Source: Spongiihabitans sp963422685 (GTDB taxonomy: Bacteria; Pseudomonadota; Gammaproteobacteria; Arenicellales; Poriferihabitantaceae). Taken from it: a stretch of DNA of 64,000 bases. A program made the translations under genes and the position numbers. The notes below the pieces were generated by a model, which was given only the letters and a program-made list of their open reading frames with translations, ran no database searches and was not told the origin of the DNA. Shown piece after piece: positions 18,399 to 27,617 of the stretch; position 1 is the first letter of the stretch, and every line of letters starts with the position of its first letter. The stretch covers positions 1,302,001-1,366,000 of the forward strand of contig OY730442.1 in the NCBI GenBank assembly GCA_963422685.1. The letters are read 5' to 3'.

Positions 18399-20153
18399 TT
18401 AAAACAAATTGTTTTTGTGCATTTCGCTGTAGGCGCCATTTTGCATCAGCAATTCAGTATGCGTGCCACTTTCAATAATTTTTCCGCCTTCCAGCACCAG
18501 AATTTTATCGGCATTTTCAACGGTGCTGAGTCGATGCGCGATGATCAAACTGGTTCTATCGCGCATCAGTTGGTAAATCGCTTTTTGGATCAGCAGTTCA
18601 GACTGGGTATCCAGCGCCGAAGTGGCTTCATCCAGAATCAATACCGGCGCGTCTTTCAGGAATGCCCGGGCGATGGCGATTCTTTGGCGCTGCCCACCGG
18701 ATTGCAGCATTCCGGATTCGCCAATCCGGGTGTCCAGTCCAGCGGGTAGTTTATCGGCAAATTCCAGTACCTGAGCGTGTTTGGCCGCCGCGCTTATCGC
18801 CTCCCGGCCGTATTTGTTTAATTCACCGTAGGCAATATTCTCGGCGATGGTGCCATTAAACAAGGACACGTTCTGATTCACCAGCGCAATGTTTTCACGC
18901 AGGCTTTTAAGCGACAGCGCCGGCAACGCCACACCATCCAGGCTAACGCTGCCTGACTGCACGTCATAAAACCGCGCCACCAGCCCGGCCAGGGTCGATT
19001 TGCCGCTGCCAGACCGCCCGACCAACGCGCAAGTCTCTCCAGGCAGAATGGTTAAATTCACATTATCCAGCACCGGGTTTTGCTGATTCGGATAACGAAA
19101 CCGAACGTTGGCAAACCGAATCTCGCCCCGGCAATTGTCCAGCTTAATCTTACCGCCATCCGGTTCGGCTGGGATATCCAGCACGTTAAACACGCTCTGT
19201 GCTGCCGCTATGCCTTGTTGAATAATCGAATTAACCTGAGTAAGCTGCAAAACTGGTCTGGATATAAACCCGGCGGCGGTGACGAAGGAAACAAACTCTC
19301 CCGCAGTCATCTTCAACAAAATAGCGGGCTGCATGGCGACAACAATCAACCCGGCCAAGGCAAAAGAAAACAACAGTTGCACCAGCGTAGCGCTGAGATC
19401 ATTGGTCAAAACCAACTTCAGTCGCTGCCTGAAATCGTTGCTGACAATTTCCTGAAATTTTGCATTCTCATGCTCCATTCCCGCGAAAACCTTGACCACC
19501 TGATAGCCTCGCATCACCTCTCCTGCTCTTTCACCGACATTGCCCATGGCGTTTTGAATGCGATGGCTGATCTTTCTGAACCGTTTGGTCACCTGCAATA
19601 CCACCATTGCCATCAACGGCGTGACAATCAGAAACAGCGTGGAAAGCTGCCAGTTGATGTAGAGCATATAGCCAAGCAGGCCCAGCACGGTCAGCCCGCC
19701 ACGAACGATGATGCGCAGTGAATTGACCGCAGCGGCAGCGATGTTTTCAACATTGTAAATCAGCTTGGAAAGCATACTGCCGGATGTATATCGCAGGTAG
19801 CACTCGCAGGGCAGTTCGAGTAGATGTGCAAACAAATTTTCCCTGATTTTATTCACCACCTTGCGGGCGACGAATTCGGTGCAATAGGCGCCGCCCACGC
19901 CGCCCACGCCGCGTATTGTAAATATAGCCACAACAAACCCGGCCAGGGTCCAGCGCATGGCGGATTCCTGCGCTTCAATATTGTCCACCAGTTGTTTCAT
20001 CCACCATGCAAACGCAGAATCACAGGCCGCGTAAATGGCAAAGCCGCCGAAACCGAAGATGAGGATATGGGTATTCGGTTTGATCAGCTTTAACAAGCGA
20101 ACGTATACCGAAAATCCCGACTCGTTATGCTGGGCTAATTGAGCGTCCACCAA
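18399..20153 (-). CDS. msbA: MsbA, lipid A / lipopolysaccharide-core flippase
   Basis: 584 residues, a fused ABC exporter. The N-terminal transmembrane domain covers residues ~30-320. The ATPase domain has Walker A LVGRSGSGKSTLAGL, signature SGGQRQRIAIARAFL, Walker B VLILDEATSALD and switch IIAHRLSTVENAD. The IDDLSATLVQ-like region and length match MsbA rather than export-type half transporters. It moves lipid A-core across the inner membrane. lpxK, often next to it, is absent here; glycosyltransferases follow upstream. Confidence 0.9.
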   Translation of the reverse strand: MVDAQLAQHNESGFSVYVRLLKLIKPNTHILIFGFGGFAIYAACDSAFAWWMKQLVDNIEAQESAMRWTLAGFVVAIFTIRGVGGVGGAYCTEFVARKVVNKIRENLFAHLLELPCECYLRYTSGSMLSKLIYNVENIAAAAVNSLRIIVRGGLTVLGLLGYMLYINWQLSTLFLIVTPLMAMVVLQVTKRFRKISHRIQNAMGNVGERAGEVMRGYQVVKVFAGMEHENAKFQEIVSNDFRQRLKLVLTNDLSATLVQLLFSFALAGLIVVAMQPAILLKMTAGEFVSFVTAAGFISRPVLQLTQVNSIIQQGIAAAQSVFNVLDIPAEPDGGKIKLDNCRGEIRFANVRFRYPNQQNPVLDNVNLTILPGETCALVGRSGSGKSTLAGLVARFYDVQSGSVSLDGVALPALSLKSLRENIALVNQNVSLFNGTIAENIAYGELNKYGREAISAAAKHAQVLEFADKLPAGLDTRIGESGMLQSGGQRQRIAIARAFLKDAPVLILDEATSALDTQSELLIQKAIYQLMRDRTSLIIAHRLSTVENADKILVLEGGKIIESGTHTELLMQNGAYSEMHKNNLF

Positions 20154-20363
20154 CCTGGGCTGAGATAAATATTTGCAAGAAATTTGAACGGAGGAACGAT
20201 TGCCGGCAACCCGATTTTTGATAATTGATCACCAGCCGGGCTAAAGAATATCACTAATTGACAGCGGTTGGATATTGGGAAAGGTGCGGGTTTACAGCGG
20301 CTTCCGATTCTGCCGGAATAATCTGTCAAGAGGCCAGGCCCGGGGCTTGTAAGCACAAATTGA

Positions 20364-21194
20364 TTACCCGTGTTTGCTCACTCCCTTTAACGCGGTACCG
20401 TCAGAACTGTTGATGGTTTCCAGCAACCTGTTCCAGTTACCCGGTTTCGCATCGTTCTTGCTGGTGGGATGCCACAAATGAATCACTGTCACCGCGAAAC
20501 GGCCACTCAGTCGTTTGATTTTCTTGCGAATCAGCCTAACCACAAGGTCCGAATCTTCATAGCCCCAATCGCGATAGCGCTCATCGAATCCGTCCACCCG
20601 GTAAAAATCGGTTTTCCACAGCGCCAGGTTGCAGGTCTTCGCCCCCTGCCAGCGACTGCCCCCGATTTTACGCAGCATGCCCAGCGGCAACTGCAGTAAA
20701 GGCCATCGCCGGTTCACCTGTTCTTGCGAAAAAGAAAATGGTTTCCAGGCATAAATCCTATGAGATTCATCCAGCACTCTTTGCGTAAACTGCGCAGTCA
20801 TAAGGATGCGATTGCCGGCAACAAAATAACCGGTTTCAGCCAATCTCATATGCTGCGTCACAAAATCCGGCCGCATCAGGCAGTCACCATCGACAAAGAT
20901 TATATAGTCGCCGGTACTGGCCATGACGGCCTTATTGAGAATTTTAGCGCGCTGAAAGCCATCATCGGGATGCCAGACATGCTGCACAGGACAGGGAAAT
21001 ACCGGCCTGAAACTATCGATCAATTCACGGGTTGCATTTTCAGACCCATCGTCTGCAATCACTATTTCCTGCGGCATCACCTGCTGCTGGCGCACTGAGT
21101 CCAGCACCCGTTCAAGCGCCCAGGGCCAGTTATAGGTGGTGATAATCAGCGAAACACCAGGGTTGATTTTGCCCGGGTTGATTTTAGAACTCAT
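20364..21194 (-). CDS. Family-2 glycosyltransferase with galactosyltransferase-type C-terminal region
   Basis: About 276 residues from the Met chosen here (MSSKINPGKINPG). The GT-A fold starts with VSLIITTYNWPWALERVLDS, then EIVIADDGSENATREL and a DGDCLMRPDF DxD-type metal site. The C-terminal GFDERYRDWGYEDSDLVVRL resembles the Glyco_transf_7C domain. It is probably envelope or LPS related, given msbA downstream. I chose 21194 rather than an upstream codon at 21209 because its ATG forms an ATGA overlap with the stop of the upstream glycosyltransferase, suggesting coupling. Confidence 0.88.
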   Translation of the reverse strand: MSSKINPGKINPGVSLIITTYNWPWALERVLDSVRQQQVMPQEIVIADDGSENATRELIDSFRPVFPCPVQHVWHPDDGFQRAKILNKAVMASTGDYIIFVDGDCLMRPDFVTQHMRLAETGYFVAGNRILMTAQFTQRVLDESHRIYAWKPFSFSQEQVNRRWPLLQLPLGMLRKIGGSRWQGAKTCNLALWKTDFYRVDGFDERYRDWGYEDSDLVVRLIRKKIKRLSGRFAVTVIHLWHPTSKNDAKPGNWNRLLETINSSDGTALKGVSKHG

Positions 21195-22033
21195 AATTTT
21201 CGGCTGCACGCCGCACTTTGTTCGGCATCGCGGTGCAACCGCGTCAACTTGGCATATTTATAGTAGGTTCCCTGTGCATTCGCTAACGACAGCATCAATC
21301 CCTGGGCACCATCCAGAAAACCCAAGCGAAATAAATAAATACGCACAAAAGTCCAAATTCCCCGCAGACAGGCTTTGCACAGCGATGATTTTTCTCCTTT
21401 ATTAAACTTGTCCTGCGCGGCCAGCGTGGAATACAGGTTCATCTTTTCGATAGACTGCTCCAGATTATCCACGGCGTGGTGTGTTATCGGGTTCCGCAGT
21501 TTGCCCACCGGCCGTTGGGCGATCACTTTCTCGTGCACCAGGTCGTCGCTGAAACGCGCCGAGTCCTTTTTAAATAACCGTAACACATAATCCGGGTACC
21601 AACCGCAATGGTTCATAACGCGACCGCAGTAGCGGGATTTTCGCGGAACGTTCCAGGCCGCTTTGCTGCACGGATTTTTAATAACGCTGATAATTTCTGC
21701 CCGCAGATTTTCACCAACCCGTTCATCGGCATCCAGCGACAATACCCATTCATGTTTTGCCATGGCCAGCGCCTTGTTTTTTTGTGCGCCAAAACCGCTC
21801 CAGCCGGATTGTACCACCACGTCCGTAAACTCCTGGCAAATACGCACCGTGTTATCCGTACTGCCGGAGTCAACCACCACAATCTCATCGGCCCACCAGA
21901 CCGATTCCAGGCAAGCGCGGATCTTTTGTTCCTCGTTTTTGGTAATAATAATGACCGACAGCATGGTTTGAATTTTAAATGCCCGGTATATGACACGGCT
22001 ATTGTCCGGTTTTTCCTGATTAACCTCAATCAT
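21191..22033 (-). CDS. Family-2 glycosyltransferase, WaaE/KdtX-like (LPS core)
   Basis: About 280 residues as read; the conserved protein starts at MLSVIIITKNEEQKIRACLE (residue 24), so the likelier start is near 21964. Motifs: EIVVVDSGSTDNTVRICQE, GFGAQKNKALAMAKHEWVL and LSLDADERVGENLRAEI, the pattern of WaaE-type lipopolysaccharide core glucosyltransferases. The C-terminal half has the FRIYLFRLGFLDGAQGLML-like membrane-associated segment typical of the family. It is translationally coupled to the next glycosyltransferase and near msbA. Confidence 0.87.
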   Translation of the reverse strand: MIEVNQEKPDNSRVIYRAFKIQTMLSVIIITKNEEQKIRACLESVWWADEIVVVDSGSTDNTVRICQEFTDVVVQSGWSGFGAQKNKALAMAKHEWVLSLDADERVGENLRAEIISVIKNPCSKAAWNVPRKSRYCGRVMNHCGWYPDYVLRLFKKDSARFSDDLVHEKVIAQRPVGKLRNPITHHAVDNLEQSIEKMNLYSTLAAQDKFNKGEKSSLCKACLRGIWTFVRIYLFRLGFLDGAQGLMLSLANAQGTYYKYAKLTRLHRDAEQSAACSRKL

Positions 22034-22244
22034 GCAGTTTCAGACGCCATATTTCCGCACAATAATAAAGCCAGGCAGGTGGCCTGCGGGCCTGACACAC
22101 CAATGCTGCTTGTGTTCGCAAATAGCCCAGCGTAGAATTCGCCCCAATCCTGGTCCCGGAGTGACTGTGGAATTGTTAATCCAAGGTTTAGACATCAGGG
22201 GTTTATGGAAGTCAATGACAACCACCTGCAAATGGCAAAACAGC

Positions 22245-24230
22245 ATGAATAAATTATCCCGCATCCTGCCTCTGATTGGTTTAACAGTCGCTTTGGCTGC
22301 ATGTAGCAGTGGGGGAGGGAGTAGCAGTGGTGCTGGCAGCACGTCGGGCCGCTCGGCCACGGTAACGATTTCCCCCACATCGCTGACAGTAAAAGATGAA
22401 GATAGTGTATCGAGAAACATAAAGGAAAACGGCGGCAAGACGGACTATACGGTGAAGCTCAGCAGCCAGCCGAGCGGCAACGTTACGGTCACACCGCAAA
22501 TCAACGATACCAATATAGCCAAAGTCAAACCAGCGACTTTGACCTTCACGCCGACAAACTGGAGCAAGCCACAGGCCGTCACCGTCACCGGAGTGGATGA
22601 CGATACCACCGGGAATCGCGCCGTGCGCATCACCCATAAAGCGAGCGGCGGCGGCTACGATGTTAAACCATCGGATTCGCAGGTGATTAAGGTGACCGTG
22701 CGTGATGATGACACCCCTGGGGTGACGATTTCCCATACATCGCTGACGGTGGTCGAGAACGGTGGTATAGCAAGATATACGGTGGTGCTCCGCAGCAAGC
22801 CGAGCGAAAACGTTACCATCACACCACGAAGCGAAAATGCCGGCATAGCCACGATCGAACCAGCGACTTTGACCTTCACGCCCGCAAATTGGGACAAACT
22901 ACAGGTCGTCACTGTCACTGGAGTGAATGACCATTCCACCGGAGACCGCTCTGTGCGCATCACCCATGCGGTGAGTGGCGGCGGCTACGATGTTAAACCA
23001 TCGGATTCGCAGGTGATTAAGGTGACCGTGCGTGATGATGACACCCCTGGGGTGACGATTTCCCATACATCGCTGACGGTGGTCGAGAACGGCGGTATAG
23101 CAAGATATACGGTGGTGCTCGGTAGCCAGCCGAGCGGCAGCGTTACGGTTACACCGCAAATCAACGATACCAACATAGTCACGGTCAGTGGAGGACCGCT
23201 GACCTTCACGCCGGCAAACTGGGCCACACAACAAGCCGTCACCGTCACCGGAGTGAATGACAATATCGCTGGCAGCCACCCGGATGCACGTATCACCCAT
23301 ACGGTGAGTGGCGGCGGCTATGGCGGCGTTGCGGTGGCAGGGATTGATGTGATCGTGACTGGCGGTGACGCCGCCGGGGTGACGATTTCCCCAATGTCAC
23401 TGACGGTGGGCGAGAACGGTGGCACAGCAAGATATACGGTGGCGCTCCGCAGCAAGCCGAGCGAAAACGTTACCATCACACCACGAAGCGATACCGACAT
23501 AGCCACGATCAAACCGACGACTTTGACCTTTACGACGGGAAACTGGGCCACACCACAGACCGTCACCGTCACCGGGGTTGGTGATACCGCTGACGATCGC
23601 ACCGTGCGCATCACCCATAAAGCCAGCGGCGGCGGCTATGACAGCGTTAGGGTGGATGAGGTTGATGTGGTCGTACGTGATGATGACATCGCCGGGGTGA
23701 CGATTTCCACTACATCGCTGACGGTGGATGAGAACAGCGGCACAGCAAAATATACGGTGGTGCTCAACAGCGAGCCGAGCGGCAACGTTACCATCACACT
23801 TGCCATCACACCACGAAGCGATACCAACATAGCCATGGTCAAACCGACGACTTTGACCTTTACGCGGGTGAACTGGAATATAGCGCAGTCCGTCACCGTC
23901 ACTGGAGTGAATGACGATGTCGCCAATAGCCGGAAAACGACCATCAACCATACGCCCAGCGGCGGCGGCTATAACGGCGTTACGGTGGCAGCGGTTAACG
24001 TGACGGTGACGGATGATGACGGTTGCGTGGCGCGGACGGATATTATTACAATTCCAACAAGCGTGAGTTGTATCCTCACCCGGGATATTATCCTTAGCTA
24101 TAGCCTTGACCCCGAAGTTATAGTTCCCAACACCAGGGCCGAGTGTACTAATGAAAGAAAAATCAGAGTCGGTGGTTTGGGTTTCGGGAACCCATTTCAA
24201 CGAAGCGGCCTGACCATCCGATGCGACTAG
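22245..24230 (+). CDS. Lipoprotein with five ~110-residue tandem repeats (adhesin or matrix-type surface protein)
   Basis: 661 residues from the chosen Met. MNKLSRILPLIGLTVALAAC is a lipoprotein signal peptide with lipobox LAAC, then a Gly/Ser-rich linker. Five tandem repeats follow, each built as VTIS..SLTV.ENGG...YTV.L, then a (T)LTFTP.NW...Q.VTVTGVND block, ITH..SGGGY and a V.V.DDD end. The repeats resemble Calx-beta-like beta-sandwich modules. The last ~70 residues contain four cysteines and differ from the repeats. A start at 22215 is also possible. It is divergent from the WaaE-like gene and ends in a strong terminator. I infer a surface role in adhesion or matrix binding. Confidence 0.75.
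   Translation: MNKLSRILPLIGLTVALAACSSGGGSSSGAGSTSGRSATVTISPTSLTVKDEDSVSRNIKENGGKTDYTVKLSSQPSGNVTVTPQINDTNIAKVKPATLTFTPTNWSKPQAVTVTGVDDDTTGNRAVRITHKASGGGYDVKPSDSQVIKVTVRDDDTPGVTISHTSLTVVENGGIARYTVVLRSKPSENVTITPRSENAGIATIEPATLTFTPANWDKLQVVTVTGVNDHSTGDRSVRITHAVSGGGYDVKPSDSQVIKVTVRDDDTPGVTISHTSLTVVENGGIARYTVVLGSQPSGSVTVTPQINDTNIVTVSGGPLTFTPANWATQQAVTVTGVNDNIAGSHPDARITHTVSGGGYGGVAVAGIDVIVTGGDAAGVTISPMSLTVGENGGTARYTVALRSKPSENVTITPRSDTDIATIKPTTLTFTTGNWATPQTVTVTGVGDTADDRTVRITHKASGGGYDSVRVDEVDVVVRDDDIAGVTISTTSLTVDENSGTAKYTVVLNSEPSGNVTITLAITPRSDTNIAMVKPTTLTFTRVNWNIAQSVTVTGVNDDVANSRKTTINHTPSGGGYNGVTVAAVNVTVTDDDGCVARTDIITIPTSVSCILTRDIILSYSLDPEVIVPNTRAECTNERKIRVGGLGFGNPFQRSGLTIRCD
22647..23120 (+). repeat. 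Near-identical 144-bp segments 330 bp apart inside the lipoprotein gene
   Basis: 22647-22790 and 22977-23120 differ at one position (22763 T versus 23093 C). The offset, 330 bp, is exactly 110 codons. The other repeat units are much more diverged at the DNA level, so this pair reflects recent duplication or gene conversion. Confidence 0.9.
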
Positions 24231-24241
24231 CATAAAAGACC

Positions 24242-24270
24242 AAACCTGTCATTGCGGTGACAGGTTTTTT
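24242..24270 (+). terminator. Rho-independent terminator of the repeat lipoprotein
   Basis: A 10-bp perfect stem (AAACCTGTCA / TGACAGGTTT) with a 6-nt loop ends in six Ts. It starts 11 bp after the lipoprotein stop codon. Confidence 0.92.
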
Positions 24271-24416
24271 GCGGATGCTTTATAAAGCGTGCATTCAGTC
24301 AAACCAGCTTCCTCGACTGGTTTTTCGTTAAACAACGCAAGGGGCGGGCTTTGCGCACGGCTGATACTCGATTATATTTAATTTTTTATCGACCAATTAT
24401 TAGCGCACTTCTCGTA

Positions 24417-25467
24417 ATGGATGACCAAAGCCATTCCCGCCAGGCATTAAGCTATAAGCAAAGCGGCGTTGATATTGATGCCGGAAATGCGCTGGTCGAG
24501 CGTATCAAACCGCTGGCGAGCGAAACTTTTCGTCCGGAGGTGCTGCACGGTCTTGGCGGATTTGGCGCATTGTTTGAACTTCCCGCTGGAAAATACCGTC
24601 ATCCCGTTTTAGTGTCCGGCACCGATGGGGTCGGCAGTAAACTGAAACTGGCGACAATGCTAAACCGCCACCACACCATTGGCATCGACCTGGTGGCAAT
24701 GTGTGTGAATGATATTGTGGCATGCGGCGCAGAGCCGCTGTATTTTCTTGATTATTTTGCCACCGGGAAGCTGGTGCTAAACCAGGCGGAAATCATTATT
24801 CGCGGAATCGCCCGGGGCTGCCGACAGGCGGGGTGTGCCCTCACTGGAGGCGAAACCGCAGAGATGCCAGGGGTGTATCAGGCCGGCGATTATGACCTTG
24901 CCGGATTTGCGGTCGGCATTGTTGAAAAAGATCGTATGATTACGCCGCACCGGGTACGGCCGGGGAACGTGGTTTTAGGGCTGGCTTCATCTGGCCCGCA
25001 CGCGAATGGCTTCGCATTGATTCGGAAAATTCTTGCAGTGAATAAAATGGACTTGAATCAACGGTTTGGCAGCATGACCCTGGGAGAAATGTTATTGGCA
25101 CCGACGAGAATTTACGTTAAATCCATTCTTACGTTACTGGAATCGGCACGAGTGACCGCCATATCTCATACTTACCGGCGGCGGCCTGACGGAGAATTTG
25201 CCCCGGGTTTTGCCCGCCGGAACCAGTGCCCGGATATGGAAATCCCGCTGGGATTTACCGCCGCTGTTTGATTGGTTGCAACGACATGGAAATATTGAAG
25301 AAACAGAAATGCTCCGAACATTCAATTGCGGCATTGGCATGGCGGTTTGCGTAGATTCTGCCGATACAGACGCCGCGACAGCCTGCTTGAATGAATCGGG
25401 TGAGCAGGTTTTCAGGCTGGGGGAAATTGTTGAATCCGAACACAGCGAAGTGATATTTCAGGATTAA
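24417..25467 (+). pseudogene. purM: purM (phosphoribosylformylglycinamidine cyclo-ligase), frameshifted
   Basis: AIR synthetase, step 5 of purine synthesis. From the ATG at 24417, frame 1 gives a normal PurM through YKQSGVDIDAGNALVERI, SGTDGVGSKLKLA, LTGGETAEMPGVY and SSGPHANGFALIRKIL up to about codon 250. One extra base within 25170-25173 (CATACTTACC, where CAT-ACN-ACC is expected) then breaks the frame just before the GGGLTEN motif. The C-terminal ~95 residues (PRVLPAGT...RTFNCGIGMAVCVD...GEIVES) continue in another frame to 25467. Everything else is intact, so this is either a recent mutation or a single sequencing error. The stop abuts the purN start (TAAATG). Confidence 0.9.
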
Positions 25468-25913
25468 ATGTCGAATTCTACAATCAATCTGGTAATACTC
25501 ATTTCCGGCGGCGGCAGCAACCTTCAATCCATTATTGACAGCATCCGGGCCGGCTTTATGCGCATCCTGAGCAGGAATTTTATTCAACGTTTCAAGGACA
25601 TATTGTCAATATTCACCCCTCCTTGCTGCCCAGACACCGGGGCCTGGACACGCACAGGCGGGTTATGGATTCGGGGGATAAAATTCACGGCGCCACAGTA
25701 CACTTCGTCACCGAGGAGCTCGATAACGGCCCGATAATCATACAGGCACAAATTGACGTAACCGACCAGGACAATGCCGCCAGCCTGCAAAAAAAAGTAT
25801 TGCAGCAGGAACATCGGATCTATCCCCGAGCCATCCAGTGGATTACCCGGGGTAAGGTGAGCTTCGATAATCCGGCGCCGGAGCACCCATGCGCCAACGC
25901 ATCGGCCAGCTAA
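25468..25913 (+). pseudogene. purN: purN (GAR formyltransferase), internally deleted and frameshifted
   Basis: The start MSNSTINLVILISGGGSNLQ is a normal PurN N-terminus. After SIIDSIRA the sequence jumps directly to GFMRILSRNF, so about 60 residues (~180 bp) found in other PurN proteins are missing, in frame. A further one-base loss near 25593 moves the QGHIVNIHPSLLP segment (catalytic Asn and His) and the VHFVTEELDNGPIIIQAQ segment (catalytic Asp) into another frame that runs to 25913. Two independent lesions make this hard to explain by one sequencing error. The gene cannot encode a working enzyme. Confidence 0.88.
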
Positions 25914-25915
25914 AA

Positions 25916-26626
25916 ATGCCCGGAACAGGATTGATTTATACGAACAAAGCTGCGGTAATTTACCTGTTGCTTTTGCTGGGCTGGCTGCCCGCCCAGGCGG
26001 CCAACCTGGAAAACCAGACGCTGCGCTATTCGGTTCAATACCGCACTCAAAATGCCGGAGAACTGGAAATAATTATCAGTGGCGAGGGTGACCGCATCAA
26101 AACCACAGTGACCAGTCATTTGAGCGCCATCGCAAAGATATTTATAGACGATTTAACCGAGGAAACCTGGTTCAGCATCCATGGAGACGGGGTGCGCGTT
26201 GAGCGAGGGCATACCCTTTCCCACGACATGCAGACTGTGAAGCGAGGTTATTTCATCGACAGACAAAATAACCGGATCCAGTATGACGACGGTGAATCTG
26301 TGGCCGTGGAATCCATCGCTATTTTTGAGTCCGCTGCCTTTCCGCTGGTATTGATCAACAGCGACATCGGCGCTATCGAAGGGCAGATAATCCGGGAAAT
26401 CAGCCCGAAACGGGTTCAGCGGTATATTTATCTGGCGCCGGAACAACAGACCCTGCCACTGCATGGTAAAAACCACCACACCTGGAAGGTCACCAGACAC
26501 AAATCGGGCGACCCTTCCCGCACCGTAACGGTGTGGCTGGATCGAAAAAACCGCAACACGCCGTTGCAAATCATCTCCACGCGCAAAGGCAAAGATACCG
26601 TGATGCGGTTGATCGATAATCCCTGA
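25916..26626 (+). CDS. DUF3108 periplasmic protein
   Basis: 236 residues from the ATG at 25916, two bases after the end of purN. A signal peptide is visible (AAVIYLLLLLGWLPAQAANL, cleavage after AQA). The mature part (TLRYSVQYRTQNAGELEIII, then TVTSHLSAIAKIFI and ITISTRKGKDT-like C-terminus) matches the DUF3108 family. This family is typically found next to purN in gammaproteobacteria; its function is unknown. An in-frame codon at 25889 exists but would overlap purN. Confidence 0.8.
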   Translation: MPGTGLIYTNKAAVIYLLLLLGWLPAQAANLENQTLRYSVQYRTQNAGELEIIISGEGDRIKTTVTSHLSAIAKIFIDDLTEETWFSIHGDGVRVERGHTLSHDMQTVKRGYFIDRQNNRIQYDDGESVAVESIAIFESAAFPLVLINSDIGAIEGQIIREISPKRVQRYIYLAPEQQTLPLHGKNHHTWKVTRHKSGDPSRTVTVWLDRKNRNTPLQIISTRKGKDTVMRLIDNP

Positions 26627-26676
26627 GCGGCTATCGATTATCAGGACGTCAGGACCCGCCGACCCTGGCCAGACCC

Positions 26677-27438
26677 TTATTCATTAATCAACAAAGACAA
26701 CTCATGCGCGGCCTGTTGTAATCTGGGAATGTATGCACGCGCCGATTCAAGCGCCATCCGTACTACCGGCGCATGAAAAGCCGCAGCAGAATAAAAACGC
26801 CCCTGTGAATCTTTGATCGGCACAGCCAGGGCAATCATGCCATCGACGAATTCTTCGTTATCCACACCGACTTCAGTCTCTCGCACCATTTCAAGTTCCT
26901 GTAAAAGCCGCTCGGGCTGGCTGATGGTATTTATAGTCTCGGCGGATAAATCAAGATTTGCGGTAATACCCGTTCGCATTTGCCTGGACAAACTGCTGAG
27001 ATAAAGTTTGCCGCTGGCGGTGCAGTGCAGCGGTACCCGGGTGCCCACCGGAAATTGCAGACGCAGCGGCCACTGGGTTTCTACCCGGTCCGAATAAACC
27101 ATTTGCGAACCGTCGGGATAAGCAATGTTGCAGGTCTCACCAATATCCCTGGACAGCGACATCAAAATAGCATGGCGCTGCGCCCGGTGCCGGGAGTGCG
27201 ACAACACTCCCACCGCAAGCGTCTGCAATCGCGGGCCAGGCATGTAGCGTTTCCCATCCAGTCGCTTTTGCAGATAGCCCTGCTGTTCCAGCTGATTGCA
27301 AATACGGTGGGCGGTGGCCTTGGGCAGATTCAACCCGTCATTCAGTTCAGTGGCGGTGACCGGTCGGTCGGCGCTGGCGATTTGATCAAGTATGTCCAGC
27401 ACCCGCATGATGGTTGATCCGCGCTCGCGCTTATTCAT
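26677..27438 (-). CDS. IclR-family transcriptional regulator
   Basis: 253 residues. The N-terminal winged helix-turn-helix (TIMRVLDILDQIASADRPVTATELNDGLNLPKATAHRIC, residues ~9-47) precedes the IclR effector domain, with GTRVPLHCTASGKLYLS and GVDNEEFVDGMIALAVPI. Such proteins usually control an adjacent catabolic operon. It is divergent from the GMC oxidoreductase gene at 27618, and an 8-bp inverted repeat lies between them. Confidence 0.93.
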   Translation of the reverse strand: MNKRERGSTIMRVLDILDQIASADRPVTATELNDGLNLPKATAHRICNQLEQQGYLQKRLDGKRYMPGPRLQTLAVGVLSHSRHRAQRHAILMSLSRDIGETCNIAYPDGSQMVYSDRVETQWPLRLQFPVGTRVPLHCTASGKLYLSSLSRQMRTGITANLDLSAETINTISQPERLLQELEMVRETEVGVDNEEFVDGMIALAVPIKDSQGRFYSAAAFHAPVVRMALESARAYIPRLQQAAHELSLLINE

Positions 27439-27525
27439 TGGTAATTTGATTTTGGCACTATGATTTTTTCAGGCAAACGATTAACCCTACTGCAAGCCTG
27501 TGGCATAACAAACCCGATTAATCAG

Positions 27526-27552
27526 TATAATGAGACCAGTTGTATCATTATA
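27526..27552. promoter_or_regulatory. Inverted repeat, candidate IclR operator
   Basis: TATAATGA (27526-27533) and TCATTATA (27545-27552) form a perfect 8-bp inverted repeat with an 11-bp centre, in the divergent region between the IclR gene and the GMC oxidoreductase gene. The left arm contains TATAAT, which could be a -10 element under control of the bound regulator. Confidence 0.55.
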
Positions 27553-27617
27553 AGACAATCTCAAGACCAGCTTTGACTGATAATCCGCAATCCCCACAGG
27601 CCTGATCCGAACAGTAT

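Noticed and set aside
22899..24233. Long minus-strand frames antisense to the repeat lipoprotein (up to 278 codons)
   Set aside because: They mirror the repeated codons of the plus-strand gene, have no family-like sequence and cross the lipoprotein terminator; shadows of a repetitive gene.
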